Under the pieces are notes generated by a model. The model had not been told where the DNA came from and ran no database searches. It worked only from the letters and a program-made list of their open reading frames with translations. A stretch of DNA of 47,988 nt from Candidatus Magasanikbacteria bacterium GW2011_GWA2_56_11 (GTDB lineage: Bacteria > Patescibacteriota > Patescibacteriia > Magasanikbacterales > UBA922), in NCBI GenBank assembly GCA_001004885.1, contig LCRX01000013.1:1-47988 (forward strand), in the 5' to 3' direction. This document shows, one piece after another, positions 25,473 through 34,282 of this stretch (its first letter is position 1; each line of letters begins with the position of its first letter). Position numbers and translations under genes: made by a program.

Positions 25473-26144
25473 GTGAAGACGAACTTGAACTTGCGTCCCG
25501 ACGGCACCTACGACTTCGACGGTTCGCAGGACATGCCCTGCGAACCGACCGCGGTCCGCATGCTCCGCTGGATCATCCCCCAGAGCTTCGGAAAGGCCGA
25601 GGCCGAGGAAGCCGCGGCCAGGCTGATCTCCTTCTCCGCTCAGCGAGGGCGGTGGGTCGGCGTCAGCTGGCTCCAGCTCGGCCAGATGGTTTTGGGTGAG
25701 CTCGAGGAGCGCCGGCTCTACGAAGAGGCCGTTCAGCTCAACGAGGGCCTGCCGCGACGGAACGCGGAAAAGCTGGCCGCCTACCAGAAGGCCATGATCG
25801 AGTACCGGGCGGCCATGATCGAGCGCCGGGTCAAGATGTTCCTGGCGCTGATCACCTTCGGGCTGTACGAGTACCGGCCCTCCACGCCGGAGCCCCCGGC
25901 CAGGCCGGTCCTCGATCAGCCCGTCTTGGTCCCGTCCGAGCCGGTGAGGGTGTTCACCGTGTCCATACTTGATCCACAGCTCTTCATCAATGGGGTGCTC
26001 TGGCTCATTGAGCGGGGGTACGTCGAGAAGGTCACCCTGGACGACGGCGATGATGCCGTGGATGTCCTGGTGCCGACCAGGCAGATGATTCAGTTCCTGG
26101 TGGAGAAGCAGGGGATCGCCGCGCCGCCGCCGACCGCGTCGTAG
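25473..26144 (+). CDS. Hypothetical protein with GTG start and foreign-like codon use
   Basis: A 223-residue protein that I do not recognise. It begins MKTNLNLRPDGTYDFDG (GTG start, GAGG 10 nt before). Residues 25-110 look helical and charged (GKAEAEEAAARLISF, RRNAEKLAAYQKAMIEYRAAMIERRVKMF). A hydrophobic stretch (FLALITFGLYEY) sits near residues 126-137. A Pro-rich hinge leads to a final alpha/beta region (FTVSILDPQLFINGVLWLIERGYVEKV). Third codon positions are nearly all G or C, unlike neighbours. Bounded by a structured leader and its own terminator, it looks like a self-contained acquired cassette. Confidence 0.7.
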   Translation: MKTNLNLRPDGTYDFDGSQDMPCEPTAVRMLRWIIPQSFGKAEAEEAAARLISFSAQRGRWVGVSWLQLGQMVLGELEERRLYEEAVQLNEGLPRRNAEKLAAYQKAMIEYRAAMIERRVKMFLALITFGLYEYRPSTPEPPARPVLDQPVLVPSEPVRVFTVSILDPQLFINGVLWLIERGYVEKVTLDDGDDAVDVLVPTRQMIQFLVEKQGIAAPPPTAS

Positions 26145-26625
26145 CCTGCTCTGGCCCAATTCCTCGCGCCCTCCGGCGCCTGGTCCTCTCGCCTCCCGGT
26201 GAGAGAAGCTGCCTTCGTCGATGGCAGAAGGAGGCCGCCGATCCAGCTCCCACGGATCGGCAGACACAAAACAACACCACACTCGTGGTGTTGTTTTGGT
26301 TTCAGTTTTGGATGGCCCGGTTACTCTAACAAAAACTCTGCTAGCAGTAGCAGAGAAACTTTGCCGTGTGTCCTCAACCGTATCCGAACCGAAATTCTCA
26401 CAGCGCGCTACTCGCTTTGGTATTCCCTAAGGGAAAGATATTTTGTGGCAATTTTCTTTGCCTTTACGCTCTTTTCACCCGGCATAAAAGGTTTCTAGAA
26501 CCTACTCCCAAAAATAACTTCCGGCTCAATTTTGGCCTGTTTCGGCTGCAAATTGTCCGGCTCTCGTCGCCATAGTACCACTAGCCTGCTCAACCCGGAC
26601 AATTTTCGTATTTAACCCAAGCCAG
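26145..26625. other. Intergenic region with terminator and shared sequence block
   Basis: No gene is supported. After the terminator (26267-26298) comes an unannotated stretch. The CCTACTCCCAAAAATAA box lies at about 26498-26517. A 49-nt block (26505-26553) resembling 10505-10552 ends about 70 nt before the next start codon. Confidence 0.5.
26267..26298 (+). terminator. Terminator of the 25473 gene
   Basis: Perfect 14-nt arms CAAAACAACACCAC / GTGGTGTTGTTTTG with an ACTC loop. Confidence 0.92.
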
Positions 26626-29600
26626 ATGAGAAATTTGGGCCGGGAAATCCCTAATCAGGGCTACATCCACACCGACCGGAAGCACGCCAAGAACAGAATC
26701 GGCGAACCAAACGCCGACGAGATTTTTTATGCTGACCGGCTGGCGGCCAAAAAAGATGCCCGCCGGCAGCGCAAAAAAGAGGCCCGCCAGGAAAAAGCGC
26801 GCGGCGCGAAATCCCGGGCCGCCGAATCGGTCGCCCGCGAGTTAAGGAGCGAAGAAGCCCGCCAGGGGCTGGCCTCTCTGTTTGCCGACGGGCAAATGGA
26901 TATCAACGCCTGGCTCGAGAGATATTACCGCGTGGTGGAGACGGGCGGGACAAGCTCTACCTTTTATTCCGAAGAAAGACTTCAGGATTTCACCCGGGGC
27001 GCAGTCGTCTCGGACCGGGTGGCGCGCGACGTCGAATATTTTTTGGGACCGAAAGTAAAACTGTTTGACCGACAAAGGGAGGAGCGGAAGCCGGCCGACT
27101 TCGATATCATTGCCGAAAAACTGGAATTAACGCGAGAAGAGGCAATAAAACTGGTGGCATTGGTTTCCTTTCAGTCTTCTTATTCCACCCTGCAGTCCCT
27201 ATTCGAGCATCGCGGCGATCCGAATTGGAATTTTCTTAACGATCGAGTGTCGGAAGAAGAATTTTCCGTTTTACAAAAATTGTTTCGGGACTCGTCTTTC
27301 ACCGAGGAACTTTTGGCCGAACTTGCGCGGCAGAATGCCGGTTTGATAGAAAAACACATGTCGGTCGAAGCAATGGATTCGCTGGTCATGGGTTATCTAA
27401 AGTTCAACCACTATCTCGACCAGCCGGAGTGCCAGGCTCTTTTCGCGACCGAGAGCGTGCGCGAGCGGTATCGGTCGCTCTTTACCCGAGAAAAGGCGGC
27501 CGCCCTGCAGTATGCCGGCAGCTACGAATTTTTGTTCGGAGAGTTTTCCGCCGCGGAGTTTTTGGAGTTGTTTCCGGATTGGCCTGCCGCCGAGTCGTGG
27601 CACTATTCTGGGTATAAGTGGAGGTTTGGCCTGTCTATCCCCGGAAAACAGCCGGAAGAAGTTTCCGTTGGCCAGGAACCGGTCGGAGGAGAGGATGGCC
27701 AGGCGCAAGACGATGTTAGCGTTCAGGTAGTGCCCGAACGGCGCATTTTGGAATTATTGGAACAAAGAGAAGAAACCGGAGTGGCCAAGTACAAATTGGC
27801 GCACACGGGCTCGGCCGACGAGAAGAACCGGGGGTATGGACTGCAAACGCGTGAATCCGGCCGACAGGATACTTACATTTACACTCCGTACGAAAGAAAC
27901 CCGCGCGCGCATATCGAGGCCATCCGGTCGGCTCGCGAACGTCTGGAGCGCGAGGCCGGACTCCGGGAAAGGCTGCGGATTTTTTTCGCCGATGTTTGGC
28001 CCCAGCTCCTGATCGCCCGGGCCGATGAAGTGGCGACTGGCGAAGTGGTGGACGAGGTGGAACAAGCGATTCAACTTCTTGGCGAGGCCGGTGCCTTGGC
28101 CGACCGTTTGTCGGCGTTGGCCAAGCTAAGCGCCGATAAGTCTGCCAATGTTCGAGCCATAGAGAGACTGGCGGCCGAGTTGCGCAGCGATGAGACTCTG
28201 GAGCGCAATGGAGTTTATACGCATACTGAAGTAATTTACCGCCAAAGGGAAAAAGACTCGCAAACCAGTATTGCGCGTCTCTTGTCGGGCGTGTCTTTTG
28301 CGATAGACGAGACGCACACGTTTGCCGTGGACGGACGGACGACCAAAGTGCACGCGCTCGGCCGGCGGCTTGACCGGCTAAACCAGGACGTGCCCGCCCT
28401 GGGGTTCACCTACACGGGGGATAACCACGGGGTCGTGCTCAAGGGCGCCATTCGCGAACACGTCAACGCCGAATTGGTGCCGTATTTAAACGATGACACC
28501 GAGTATCTGGTCGGGCGGGGGGAGAAGGTCCACCCCTTGACCGGAAACATTCGGGCCGCCTTGCGCCGTGATTTTCCGGCCAATCCCACGGCCGACGAGC
28601 TCTCTGAGATATACGCGGCGCGGTATAAAGAGACCCGCGACCATGAACAACGCCACAAAGAAGACGAACTGCGGGGAGTGCAGGCCCGGATGGGCGGGGC
28701 GGAAAAGCGGGTGGCGCAAGAGACGACTGCCTACTTGGCGGGCATTGCGGGCCGGTCGGAGGACGCCGAAGCCAACTGTCCGTTTGCCAGCCTGGTGGCG
28801 GTGATAGAGCTCTATATCGATCGCGCGACGAATGCCTTTGCCGGTCTTGGCGACCCCCTGAAGATTTATGGGCGGGCGACGGAGAGAATATTACTTTTAC
28901 TGGCCCAAAAATTGTCGGCAACCGGACTGGATCCAGGAATTCTGGCCAAAGATCCGGTTGGGGGCAGTAACGCAGTTTTGCAGGCGGCGTTGAATCTCGA
29001 CCGTGAGAGTTTGCGTGACTTGGCGACCGCCGTCTTGCAGGAGGAAACTGCCAGGCAAACAGGCGCTTACCAGTTAACGCCGCTTGCGCCAAAGGAGGCA
29101 CCAGCCGGCATCGTCGGCGCCGAGGGCGGGCGGAAACCGCCGGCTGCCGCTGAGGATGCTACGACCGTCGCGCCGGAAGACCACTTATACGTTGAGGCCG
29201 GGGCGCCACCGCCATTCGCTGCTTCGCGCGAATCGTGGCGGATTGATCCGAAAAGCGTTAGAAAAAATTTGCGGGCGGCGGCGTTCTCGGCCACGCTGAT
29301 CGCGGCCTTGTTTGCCTTGCGGGGGGACAGCGCCCGGCCGGGCGAAGCAGCCGCGGCGGCCGACGATGGCGGCGCCGCCAAAGCCAGACGAGCGCCCGAA
29401 GATCCTGCCCGGGCGGGCAGATACGGTTTTGCGACCTCGGCCGACCTGGATCAGGAGCCTGGCATTGCCCCGGCCCATGTCGGTACCCATGTAGAGACAA
29501 TCTCCCCGGAACCGGGGCCAAGTGAAAAAGAAAGAAAATCATTTCAACGCGGGGTATGGGGCTACGCGGAGCAGCGCCTGCGCGAGAAGGGGTTGCATCC

Positions 29601-29829
29601 GCAAAAAGGCCGGGCCGATACCCAAAAAATCGCCCGGCTGACAGACATGTTCTTGCGTGCCCTCGAGAAAAAGGGAATGGTAAGTCGCGGCCGGGGCGGC
29701 ATCGAGTGGCACGTGCCTGTTTACGGACAGGGGATAGACCGCATTATCGCGGTCTTGCGCGCCGAAGTTCCGGAGGAGGAAATCGATTCGCTGGCGAGGA
29801 CGCCGGACAGCGGGTCTGCCCGTCCTTGA
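26626..29829 (+). CDS. Large unknown protein with a zincin-like HExxH motif and one membrane helix
   Basis: A 1067-residue protein not recognised as a known family. The N-terminal 90 residues are highly charged (AAKKDARRQRKKEARQEKAR). A helical region follows up to about residue 520. A possible metallopeptidase domain has HEQRH at residues 673-677 with a Glu 22 residues on (E699 in QETTAYLAG), the spacing seen in some gluzincins. A hydrophobic helix lies at about 883-898 (AAFSATLIAALFALRG), then a linker, then a final domain of about 90 residues (ERKSFQRGVWGYAEQRLREKG). No signal peptide is seen, so the large N-terminal part is probably cytoplasmic. Proteolysis is inferred from the motif alone. 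Confidence 0.7.
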   Translation: MRNLGREIPNQGYIHTDRKHAKNRIGEPNADEIFYADRLAAKKDARRQRKKEARQEKARGAKSRAAESVARELRSEEARQGLASLFADGQMDINAWLERYYRVVETGGTSSTFYSEERLQDFTRGAVVSDRVARDVEYFLGPKVKLFDRQREERKPADFDIIAEKLELTREEAIKLVALVSFQSSYSTLQSLFEHRGDPNWNFLNDRVSEEEFSVLQKLFRDSSFTEELLAELARQNAGLIEKHMSVEAMDSLVMGYLKFNHYLDQPECQALFATESVRERYRSLFTREKAAALQYAGSYEFLFGEFSAAEFLELFPDWPAAESWHYSGYKWRFGLSIPGKQPEEVSVGQEPVGGEDGQAQDDVSVQVVPERRILELLEQREETGVAKYKLAHTGSADEKNRGYGLQTRESGRQDTYIYTPYERNPRAHIEAIRSARERLEREAGLRERLRIFFADVWPQLLIARADEVATGEVVDEVEQAIQLLGEAGALADRLSALAKLSADKSANVRAIERLAAELRSDETLERNGVYTHTEVIYRQREKDSQTSIARLLSGVSFAIDETHTFAVDGRTTKVHALGRRLDRLNQDVPALGFTYTGDNHGVVLKGAIREHVNAELVPYLNDDTEYLVGRGEKVHPLTGNIRAALRRDFPANPTADELSEIYAARYKETRDHEQRHKEDELRGVQARMGGAEKRVAQETTAYLAGIAGRSEDAEANCPFASLVAVIELYIDRATNAFAGLGDPLKIYGRATERILLLLAQKLSATGLDPGILAKDPVGGSNAVLQAALNLDRESLRDLATAVLQEETARQTGAYQLTPLAPKEAPAGIVGAEGGRKPPAAAEDATTVAPEDHLYVEAGAPPPFAASRESWRIDPKSVRKNLRAAAFSATLIAALFALRGDSARPGEAAAAADDGGAAKARRAPEDPARAGRYGFATSADLDQEPGIAPAHVGTHVETISPEPGPSEKERKSFQRGVWGYAEQRLREKGLHPQKGRADTQKIARLTDMFLRALEKKGMVSRGRGGIEWHVPVYGQGIDRIIAVLRAEVPEEEIDSLARTPDSGSARP

Positions 29830-29945
29830 CATGGCGGCCAGGATCGCCAGGCCAAGCATCACCCGCCCGCCAGGTTTTGTCGGTGTCAGACCGCCGGCCA
29901 ACCTATGGGCCGCTACACTTGTTTCGCGTGCTACTTCGCGCGCCT

Positions 29946-30920
29946 TTAGATTTCACGCGCCGTAAAGTTTTTGAAGATTTCTTCGTCTGGCTCGGCAACG
30001 AGTCCGCATAGTTTTGAATCTTCGGTAACTCCGTCCAGCCTGTCTATGCCCGGGCATTCGGCCCCGTGGGTTCCCACAAACACGTAAGACCTATTTTTAC
30101 CCAAGTACCGGCCGAGATAGTCCCCGTTTTCTTCAGATAGGTTAATGATAACATTTTTGGATTCGTCTATATCTATCTTCTGCTCCCGCCACCAGTCTGC
30201 CGGGACGGCCCAGATAAGATAGGGGTCATAGCCTTTTTCCGTCCAGCGGGTGCCGGACGCATCCCAGTAGAACCGGATGTGGGTTCCGGGTAATTTGTAG
30301 CCGGACTGCTCATAGGTATCGGCCGGAGTCTTTTCCGCCCAGTTTTTTCTCATCTCCACCACGGGAAAACTCACCTCAAAACCCAGTTCCCGGTCGCGGT
30401 AAGTGCTGCGCCCGGCCAGACGTTGTTCGACCGCGCGGTTAGAGTCAAAAGCGTGCACCAGGAAAGCTATGGCCAGGAAAGAAAGGGCTGCCAGCGCGCC
30501 GCCAAGCGCGGTTTTACGCGTCTTTTCCGTGTCGGAGCCGGTCTGCCGGCCGTTTGGTTTAAGTACGTACCTGACCAAATCCCCAAACAGGTAAAGATTG
30601 TGCACGATTAAAATCATGTAGGCCGCGTGCCATCTGTTTGTCAGCAGGGAATCGGGGTAAAACCGGTCAAGAAAAAAGTCGCCGAACAGCAGACCGGTGA
30701 TGATCGAAATCGTCGCGCTGCCCCAAGCGTATTTGTAGCCTTTTTCGAAAAGAATGAAATAGAAAATCGAATACACGGCGGTGGCGAAAAAAGCCACCAA
30801 GAAAGCCGCGGTCGGGTAGGAGTCGGATATAAAGTACGTCGGCACGTAGAAAATCAAACTGTGGAGAAAAAAAGCCGGCAGGAGTATGGCGGCGGGCGTT
30901 GCCTTAAAGCGTTTTTTCAT
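29946..30920 (-). CDS. Multi-pass membrane protein with C-terminal extracytoplasmic domain
   Basis: A 324-residue protein of unknown function. Five hydrophobic segments fill the N-terminal 170 residues (e.g. AILLPAFFLHSLIFYVPTYF; AAFLVAFFATAVYSIFYFIL; ALGGALAALSFLAIAFLVHAF). The remaining 150 residues form a soluble domain with YRDRELGFEVSFPVVEMRKNW, which again resembles the PsbP-like opening seen elsewhere in the window. The start MKKRFKATPAAI at 30920 was chosen because the promoter places transcription near 30936, after the longer start at 30938. It is the only minus-strand gene in this stretch. Confidence 0.75.
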   Translation of the reverse strand: MKKRFKATPAAILLPAFFLHSLIFYVPTYFISDSYPTAAFLVAFFATAVYSIFYFILFEKGYKYAWGSATISIITGLLFGDFFLDRFYPDSLLTNRWHAAYMILIVHNLYLFGDLVRYVLKPNGRQTGSDTEKTRKTALGGALAALSFLAIAFLVHAFDSNRAVEQRLAGRSTYRDRELGFEVSFPVVEMRKNWAEKTPADTYEQSGYKLPGTHIRFYWDASGTRWTEKGYDPYLIWAVPADWWREQKIDIDESKNVIINLSEENGDYLGRYLGKNRSYVFVGTHGAECPGIDRLDGVTEDSKLCGLVAEPDEEIFKNFTAREI

Positions 30921-30942
30921 AAAGTAATCGATTAACATTCAT

Positions 30943-30971
30943 ATTGTACTATCTCGGTGCCCGCGAGTAAA
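30943..30971 (-). promoter_or_regulatory. Promoter TTTACT-17-TACAAT (minus strand)
   Basis: The -35 TTTACT (30971-30966) and -10 TACAAT (30948-30943) have a 17-nt spacer. Transcription begins near 30936. Confidence 0.65.
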
Positions 30972-31069
30972 GGAAAATAGATATCGCTGGCGTTCGGGCA
31001 AGACCGACGGAGGGGGATTGGCCGGGCAGACCCCTTATGTTCTACTTGTACATTCGACTGGAGGGACGA

Positions 31070-31250
31070 ATGCGCATTGCTTACCTCTCCGACACGCATC
31101 TGGCCGCGCCGGATCCGGAGAGCCTCTCGCTTTTTCCGCGTCAGATCAGGCGGAGTTCCGATCCCCGGCGTCTATACTTGCTCGTCAGGGACGCCGTCGA
31201 GCGCTGCTACCAGAGCGTTATCGGTTGGCTCGGCGCGCATGGCCCCTGTC
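31070..31250 (+). pseudogene. Truncated metallophosphoesterase
   Basis: An SD-like GGAGGG precedes ATG 31070. The product begins MRIAYLSDTHLAAP, which holds the first metal-binding motif (D-x-H) of calcineurin-like phosphoesterases. After about 60 residues (VIGWLGAHGP) homology ends and the frame runs into insertion-sequence-like DNA. The remaining metal-binding motifs (GDxxD, GNHD, GHTH) are absent, so the protein cannot be active. The break point lies near 31245-31255. Confidence 0.65.
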
Positions 31251-31254
31251 GTAC

Positions 31255-31505
31255 ACAGAGACCGTTGCAAAACTCCCAAAATCTTTCCAATCTTAAACCA
31301 GCCGTGCACCCTCTAGGCCTGTTTAGGGTACAGGCCAACGAACGAGTTCAAGCGGCGGTACCGCAGGGCCAAACAGGGCCGCCGGCAGCCACGGAAGACG
31401 GGCACGATCACGAAGGTCAGGATCTACGCGATCCGGGACGAGTACCGCGGCTGCTGTGGTGAAAAAATCCGGTTCATTCTTCATAAACGGTACGGGATAG
31501 TATAA
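31255..31505 (+). mobile_element. Transposase gene remnant (N-terminal part)
   Basis: A plus-strand frame from about 31329 to a stop at 31505 reads RRYRRAKQGRRQPRK, then IYAIRDEYRGCCGEKIRFIL, then HKRYGIV. This resembles the N-terminal helix-turn-helix part of IS3/IS481-type transposases. No DDE catalytic region follows. AGACCGTTGCAAAA at 31258-31271 looks like an IS end. The remnant follows the broken phosphoesterase and may have caused the break. Confidence 0.5.
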
Positions 31506-31562
31506 TTTTCTTTCTAAAATCTGAGTTCGTTTTTAGTTTACTTTTTTACCTCAATGGCTTAT

Positions 31563-31568
31563 TATACT
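31563..31568 (+). promoter_or_regulatory. Possible -10 box (TATACT) before the 31592 gene
   Basis: TATACT lies 24 nt before the ATG. A second candidate TATAAT (31501-31506) is at the end of the transposase remnant. Neither has a clear -35. Confidence 0.4.
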
Positions 31569-31591
31569 GGGGAGATTAAGTTTGTAGACCT

Positions 31592-33025
31592 ATGGAAGGA
31601 AGAGAGTACACTGTCCAAAAGGTAGATCATCTGGAATCACCGCTATACCGGCTCCGGCGCGAAGCCAAGAAAGAGTGGAATGACGGCAGCGCCCATTTGT
31701 CTATTTTTGGGATGCGAGAAGTCTTGCTTCTTCTTAGGCTTTCTGAACTTCCGCCTTCTGAAGAAGTTTATAAGAAAACTGAAGAAGTATTATTTCGACA
31801 AGCTGCTTTATGGTGGCGTCTTTTTGGCACTCTTACGGGCGAAACATCTTCTGAATCTGAAGGAGTTTCTGATATGTCAAAAAGTGAAGTCCGGTTGTCC
31901 GCTGCCTATCGAGTGATGATAAAAATCATCTGTAATGTTGAAGGCCGGTCTATACTCTCTACTATTGACCCCGAGCTTGCGGAAATATTTTCCAAAGATT
32001 TCGATTCGAACGAAGAATTGGCGCAAGAGGTATGTGTTTTTCTTGCCCGCGACAAAGGAAAGTTTTTTAACAAGGACTTCCGGCATATCGTCGATTTGAC
32101 GAGAATATATATTGACGAAACCAGAGATGATCTTGAGCCTGAATTTGCAGAAAAGTTGTCGCCCTTGGTGGTGGAAGTCAAAAATAAGTTTAAGGCCGCG
32201 GCTGATAAGTATAAGATTCCTTTTACCCACGAGGATATTGACCGCGTGTTTGAGGAAACCTCTGTTCATTTGGATGACGGCGTCCTTGTTGCCCTTGATG
32301 AGGGGGTACAGGCTGATTATAATGCTAAAGAAGGGCTGGTCAGGATATCGGCAGATGCTCCACCAGAAAAGTGGGGGGCTTATTTGGCCCATGAATTCGT
32401 CCACGCTTTGGCGGGCCGTTCCGTGGTTCTAACGACTCGGCGAGCTGTGCCTTGGCTAACATTGGATTCTATCTTAAAGGAGGAGTTTATGCATGTGCGC
32501 GGCGGTTTAAAATTTGTGGGGCCGTCTGCTTCAGATGAATTGAATCATGGCCCCCGATCTAAAAATATTCGGTTTCGGTGGCTTGACGAAGCCATGACAG
32601 AATCGTTTGCCCGATTCATTCGGCAGGATTATGGGTTCTCAGACGTATATTTACATGAAAGATATTTGCTTCTCCTTCTAAGTAAAAGTTTAGGGAACTC
32701 CGGTAAAGGTCTATTCTATTTTGAAAATGCTTACTTTGAACATTATAATCCCCACGGTAGGCCAGAAGATCGTCTGAAATATTGGAAAATTCTAAATTCA
32801 AAACTTACCGAAAAATTTGGCCCCCGTTTCCTTGTCAATCTTGATAAGTTTGTACAGCTTAAGGCGACTCGCGATAACCCCGAAGCGGGAATTTTATCGG
32901 CAATCGAGAAGCTTGAAACTGACCCGGAAGGCATCGCGGAGTATTTGCGAACCGAGATAAAAAATTCCCGGACTCAATCGGCAAAAATGAGCGAGAAGCT
33001 CGATGAAGTTGGAGCGACGGCTTGA
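31592..33025 (+). CDS. Putative zinc metallopeptidase (gluzincin-like)
   Basis: A 477-residue protein with no signal peptide. The zinc motif HEFVH lies at residues 267-271 (YLAHEFVHALAG). About 60 residues later comes WLDEAMTESFARF (E333 and E337), which fits the third-ligand helix of gluzincins. The N-terminal 200 residues are helical and charged, with no known domain. Codon use is more A/T-rich at third positions than in housekeeping genes around it. Together with the 26626 product it is one of two unrelated HExxH proteins in this stretch. Target unknown. Confidence 0.75.
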   Translation: MEGREYTVQKVDHLESPLYRLRREAKKEWNDGSAHLSIFGMREVLLLLRLSELPPSEEVYKKTEEVLFRQAALWWRLFGTLTGETSSESEGVSDMSKSEVRLSAAYRVMIKIICNVEGRSILSTIDPELAEIFSKDFDSNEELAQEVCVFLARDKGKFFNKDFRHIVDLTRIYIDETRDDLEPEFAEKLSPLVVEVKNKFKAAADKYKIPFTHEDIDRVFEETSVHLDDGVLVALDEGVQADYNAKEGLVRISADAPPEKWGAYLAHEFVHALAGRSVVLTTRRAVPWLTLDSILKEEFMHVRGGLKFVGPSASDELNHGPRSKNIRFRWLDEAMTESFARFIRQDYGFSDVYLHERYLLLLLSKSLGNSGKGLFYFENAYFEHYNPHGRPEDRLKYWKILNSKLTEKFGPRFLVNLDKFVQLKATRDNPEAGILSAIEKLETDPEGIAEYLRTEIKNSRTQSAKMSEKLDEVGATA

Positions 33026-33138
33026 TGCGTTTCTCAGCCGACACGTTGGAAGTTCGAGAGGCACCAGACATTATTTCTTCGGACAATATCAAACGTAATT
33101 TTTGCTCGCGCGTTGGGCCTAGAGTTTTTATCCAAAAA

Positions 33139-33160
33139 AACAGCGTACTTTGACGCTGTT
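33139..33160 (+). terminator. Possible terminator after the metallopeptidase gene
   Basis: The stem AACAGCGT / ACGCTGTT with a 6-nt loop. The trailing run is poor in T, so efficiency is uncertain. Confidence 0.55.
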
Positions 33161-33273
33161 CGTTCTGTCGTGCGGACCGGACGGGAGGGGATTATAACGT
33201 TCTTCTCAGAACATAAGCTTGTTTATGTTCCTGTTCTAGGATAAAAAGGTGAGTTTTTGGCTATATAATAGTA

Positions 33274-33302
33274 TTGACAAAACTGCAATTCTGTGCTATA
33301 GT
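33274..33302 (+). promoter_or_regulatory. Promoter TTGACA-17-TATAGT with extended -10
   Basis: TTGACA 33274-33279 and TATAGT 33297-33302, 17-nt spacer. TGC just before makes it an extended -10 too, among the strongest promoters in the window. Start near 33309. Confidence 0.9.
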
Positions 33303-33308
33303 ATGTCG

Positions 33309-33655
33309 TTACAATAAAACATCTATCTACTGGAAGTGAAGAGCTGGTAGGCAAATAACTGATATCTCATAAGGATATCTTTTGCCAGCTCTCCATCTCT
33401 TGGGGAGCTTTGTTCATTACAGAGCGAATTATCAACTTACAATAAGACGTATTCTGATGGTCTTCACCACGAAGCGAGACTCTCAATGTTTTTCTCTCAT
33501 ATATAGAATAGGGAGCAACATTGAGGGCTCTCGCTCTCGACAACCCATGGTCCAGAATGCTGACTCACTCAGCGTTTCCGAAAGAAGAATGATGGACCAG
33601 TCCCGACTTGTCGGGATTAAAGTGAGAGGGGCTTACCACCCCAAAAGGATATCCA
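33309..33655 (+). ncRNA. Structured 5' leader RNA of the 33656 gene
   Basis: At least five stems can be drawn. (1) GAGCTG(gtag)GCAAA 33341-33355 with 33381-33391, capped by GATATC 33361-33366 / GATATC 33374-33379. (2) GCGAGAcTCTCAATGTT 33474-33490 with 33517-33534. (3) TGGTCCA 33548-33554 with TGGACCA 33593-33599, enclosing GCTGA / TCAGC. (4) TCCCGA / TCGGGA, 33601-33616. (5) GGGG / CCCC, 33628-33642. The SD (AAAAGGA, 33643-33649) runs into GATATC at 33648-33653, which could pair with the leader GATATC. Looks like a regulatory RNA; class not recognised. Confidence 0.55.
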
Positions 33656-34282
33656 GTGAAGACCCAGAACCACGCCGCCGTCTCCCCCCGCAACTTCAAC
33701 CGTATGGTCGAGTTCGTTCTCGAGGCGGCCCGCGAGCTCGACCGCAACGAGTGGGGGCCGACCCCCGAGCAGCAGGCCTCCCACAATGCCGCCTTCGAGA
33801 CGCACGGTGTCGCCCGCGCGGAGCTGCGCGAGGCCGTCGTGAACGCCCCGTGGGGACAACACGGGGCGGTGTTCATCACTGAGAGGGCCCGTGGCATCGC
33901 GAGTTCCGACCGCCTGCGTAGTCTCTACATCAATGGGCTCCTGCGGGCCACGGTCACCTGCGGTGGGAGCAGCCACGGGTGGTTCATCAGCGTCTTCACG
34001 GTCGACGAGGCCAAGGAGATGCGCGAGCAACTCCGCGCCGAGCGCCGCGCATACGCCTACGCCTACATGGCCGAGCGCGAACGGCTCATCGGCGACATGA
34101 AGGACTTCGACCACATGGAGGCCAGCTCCTTCGGGGACTGGACCTTCGTGGGCGGCCAGAAGGGTGGCTACTTCTTCCGCGAGGACGAGGAACACTACAT
34201 CGGCGTGGCGGCGGAGTCGGCGCTCGACGCCGCGTGGGCCGTGACTGAAGGCCCCTACTCGGTCCTCGTCGCCGTGTACTAG
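33656..34282 (+). CDS. Hypothetical protein with GTG start, SD and structured leader
   Basis: A 208-residue soluble protein, not recognised. It begins MKTQNHAAVSPRNFNRMV. The first half is helical (VEFVLEAARELDRNEW). The middle has short strands (GAVFITERARGI, RATVTCGGSSHGWFISVFTV) followed by a helix (AKEMREQLRAERRAYAYAYMAERERL). The end FFREDEEHYIGVAAESALDAAW suggests a small alpha/beta fold. GTG start with SD 6-7 nt upstream. Third positions are almost all C or G, unlike the A/T-rich gene just before. The strong promoter, long leader and hairpin-rich 3' region set it apart as an independent unit. Confidence 0.7.
   Translation: MKTQNHAAVSPRNFNRMVEFVLEAARELDRNEWGPTPEQQASHNAAFETHGVARAELREAVVNAPWGQHGAVFITERARGIASSDRLRSLYINGLLRATVTCGGSSHGWFISVFTVDEAKEMREQLRAERRAYAYAYMAERERLIGDMKDFDHMEASSFGDWTFVGGQKGGYFFREDEEHYIGVAAESALDAAWAVTEGPYSVLVAVY

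Larger units (their letters stand above)
33026..33655. other. Intergenic region: terminator, strong promoter and long structured leader
   Basis: No gene is supported. A terminator-like stem lies at 33139-33160 and a consensus promoter at 33274-33302, followed by a leader of about 345 nt described separately. Confidence 0.7.
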
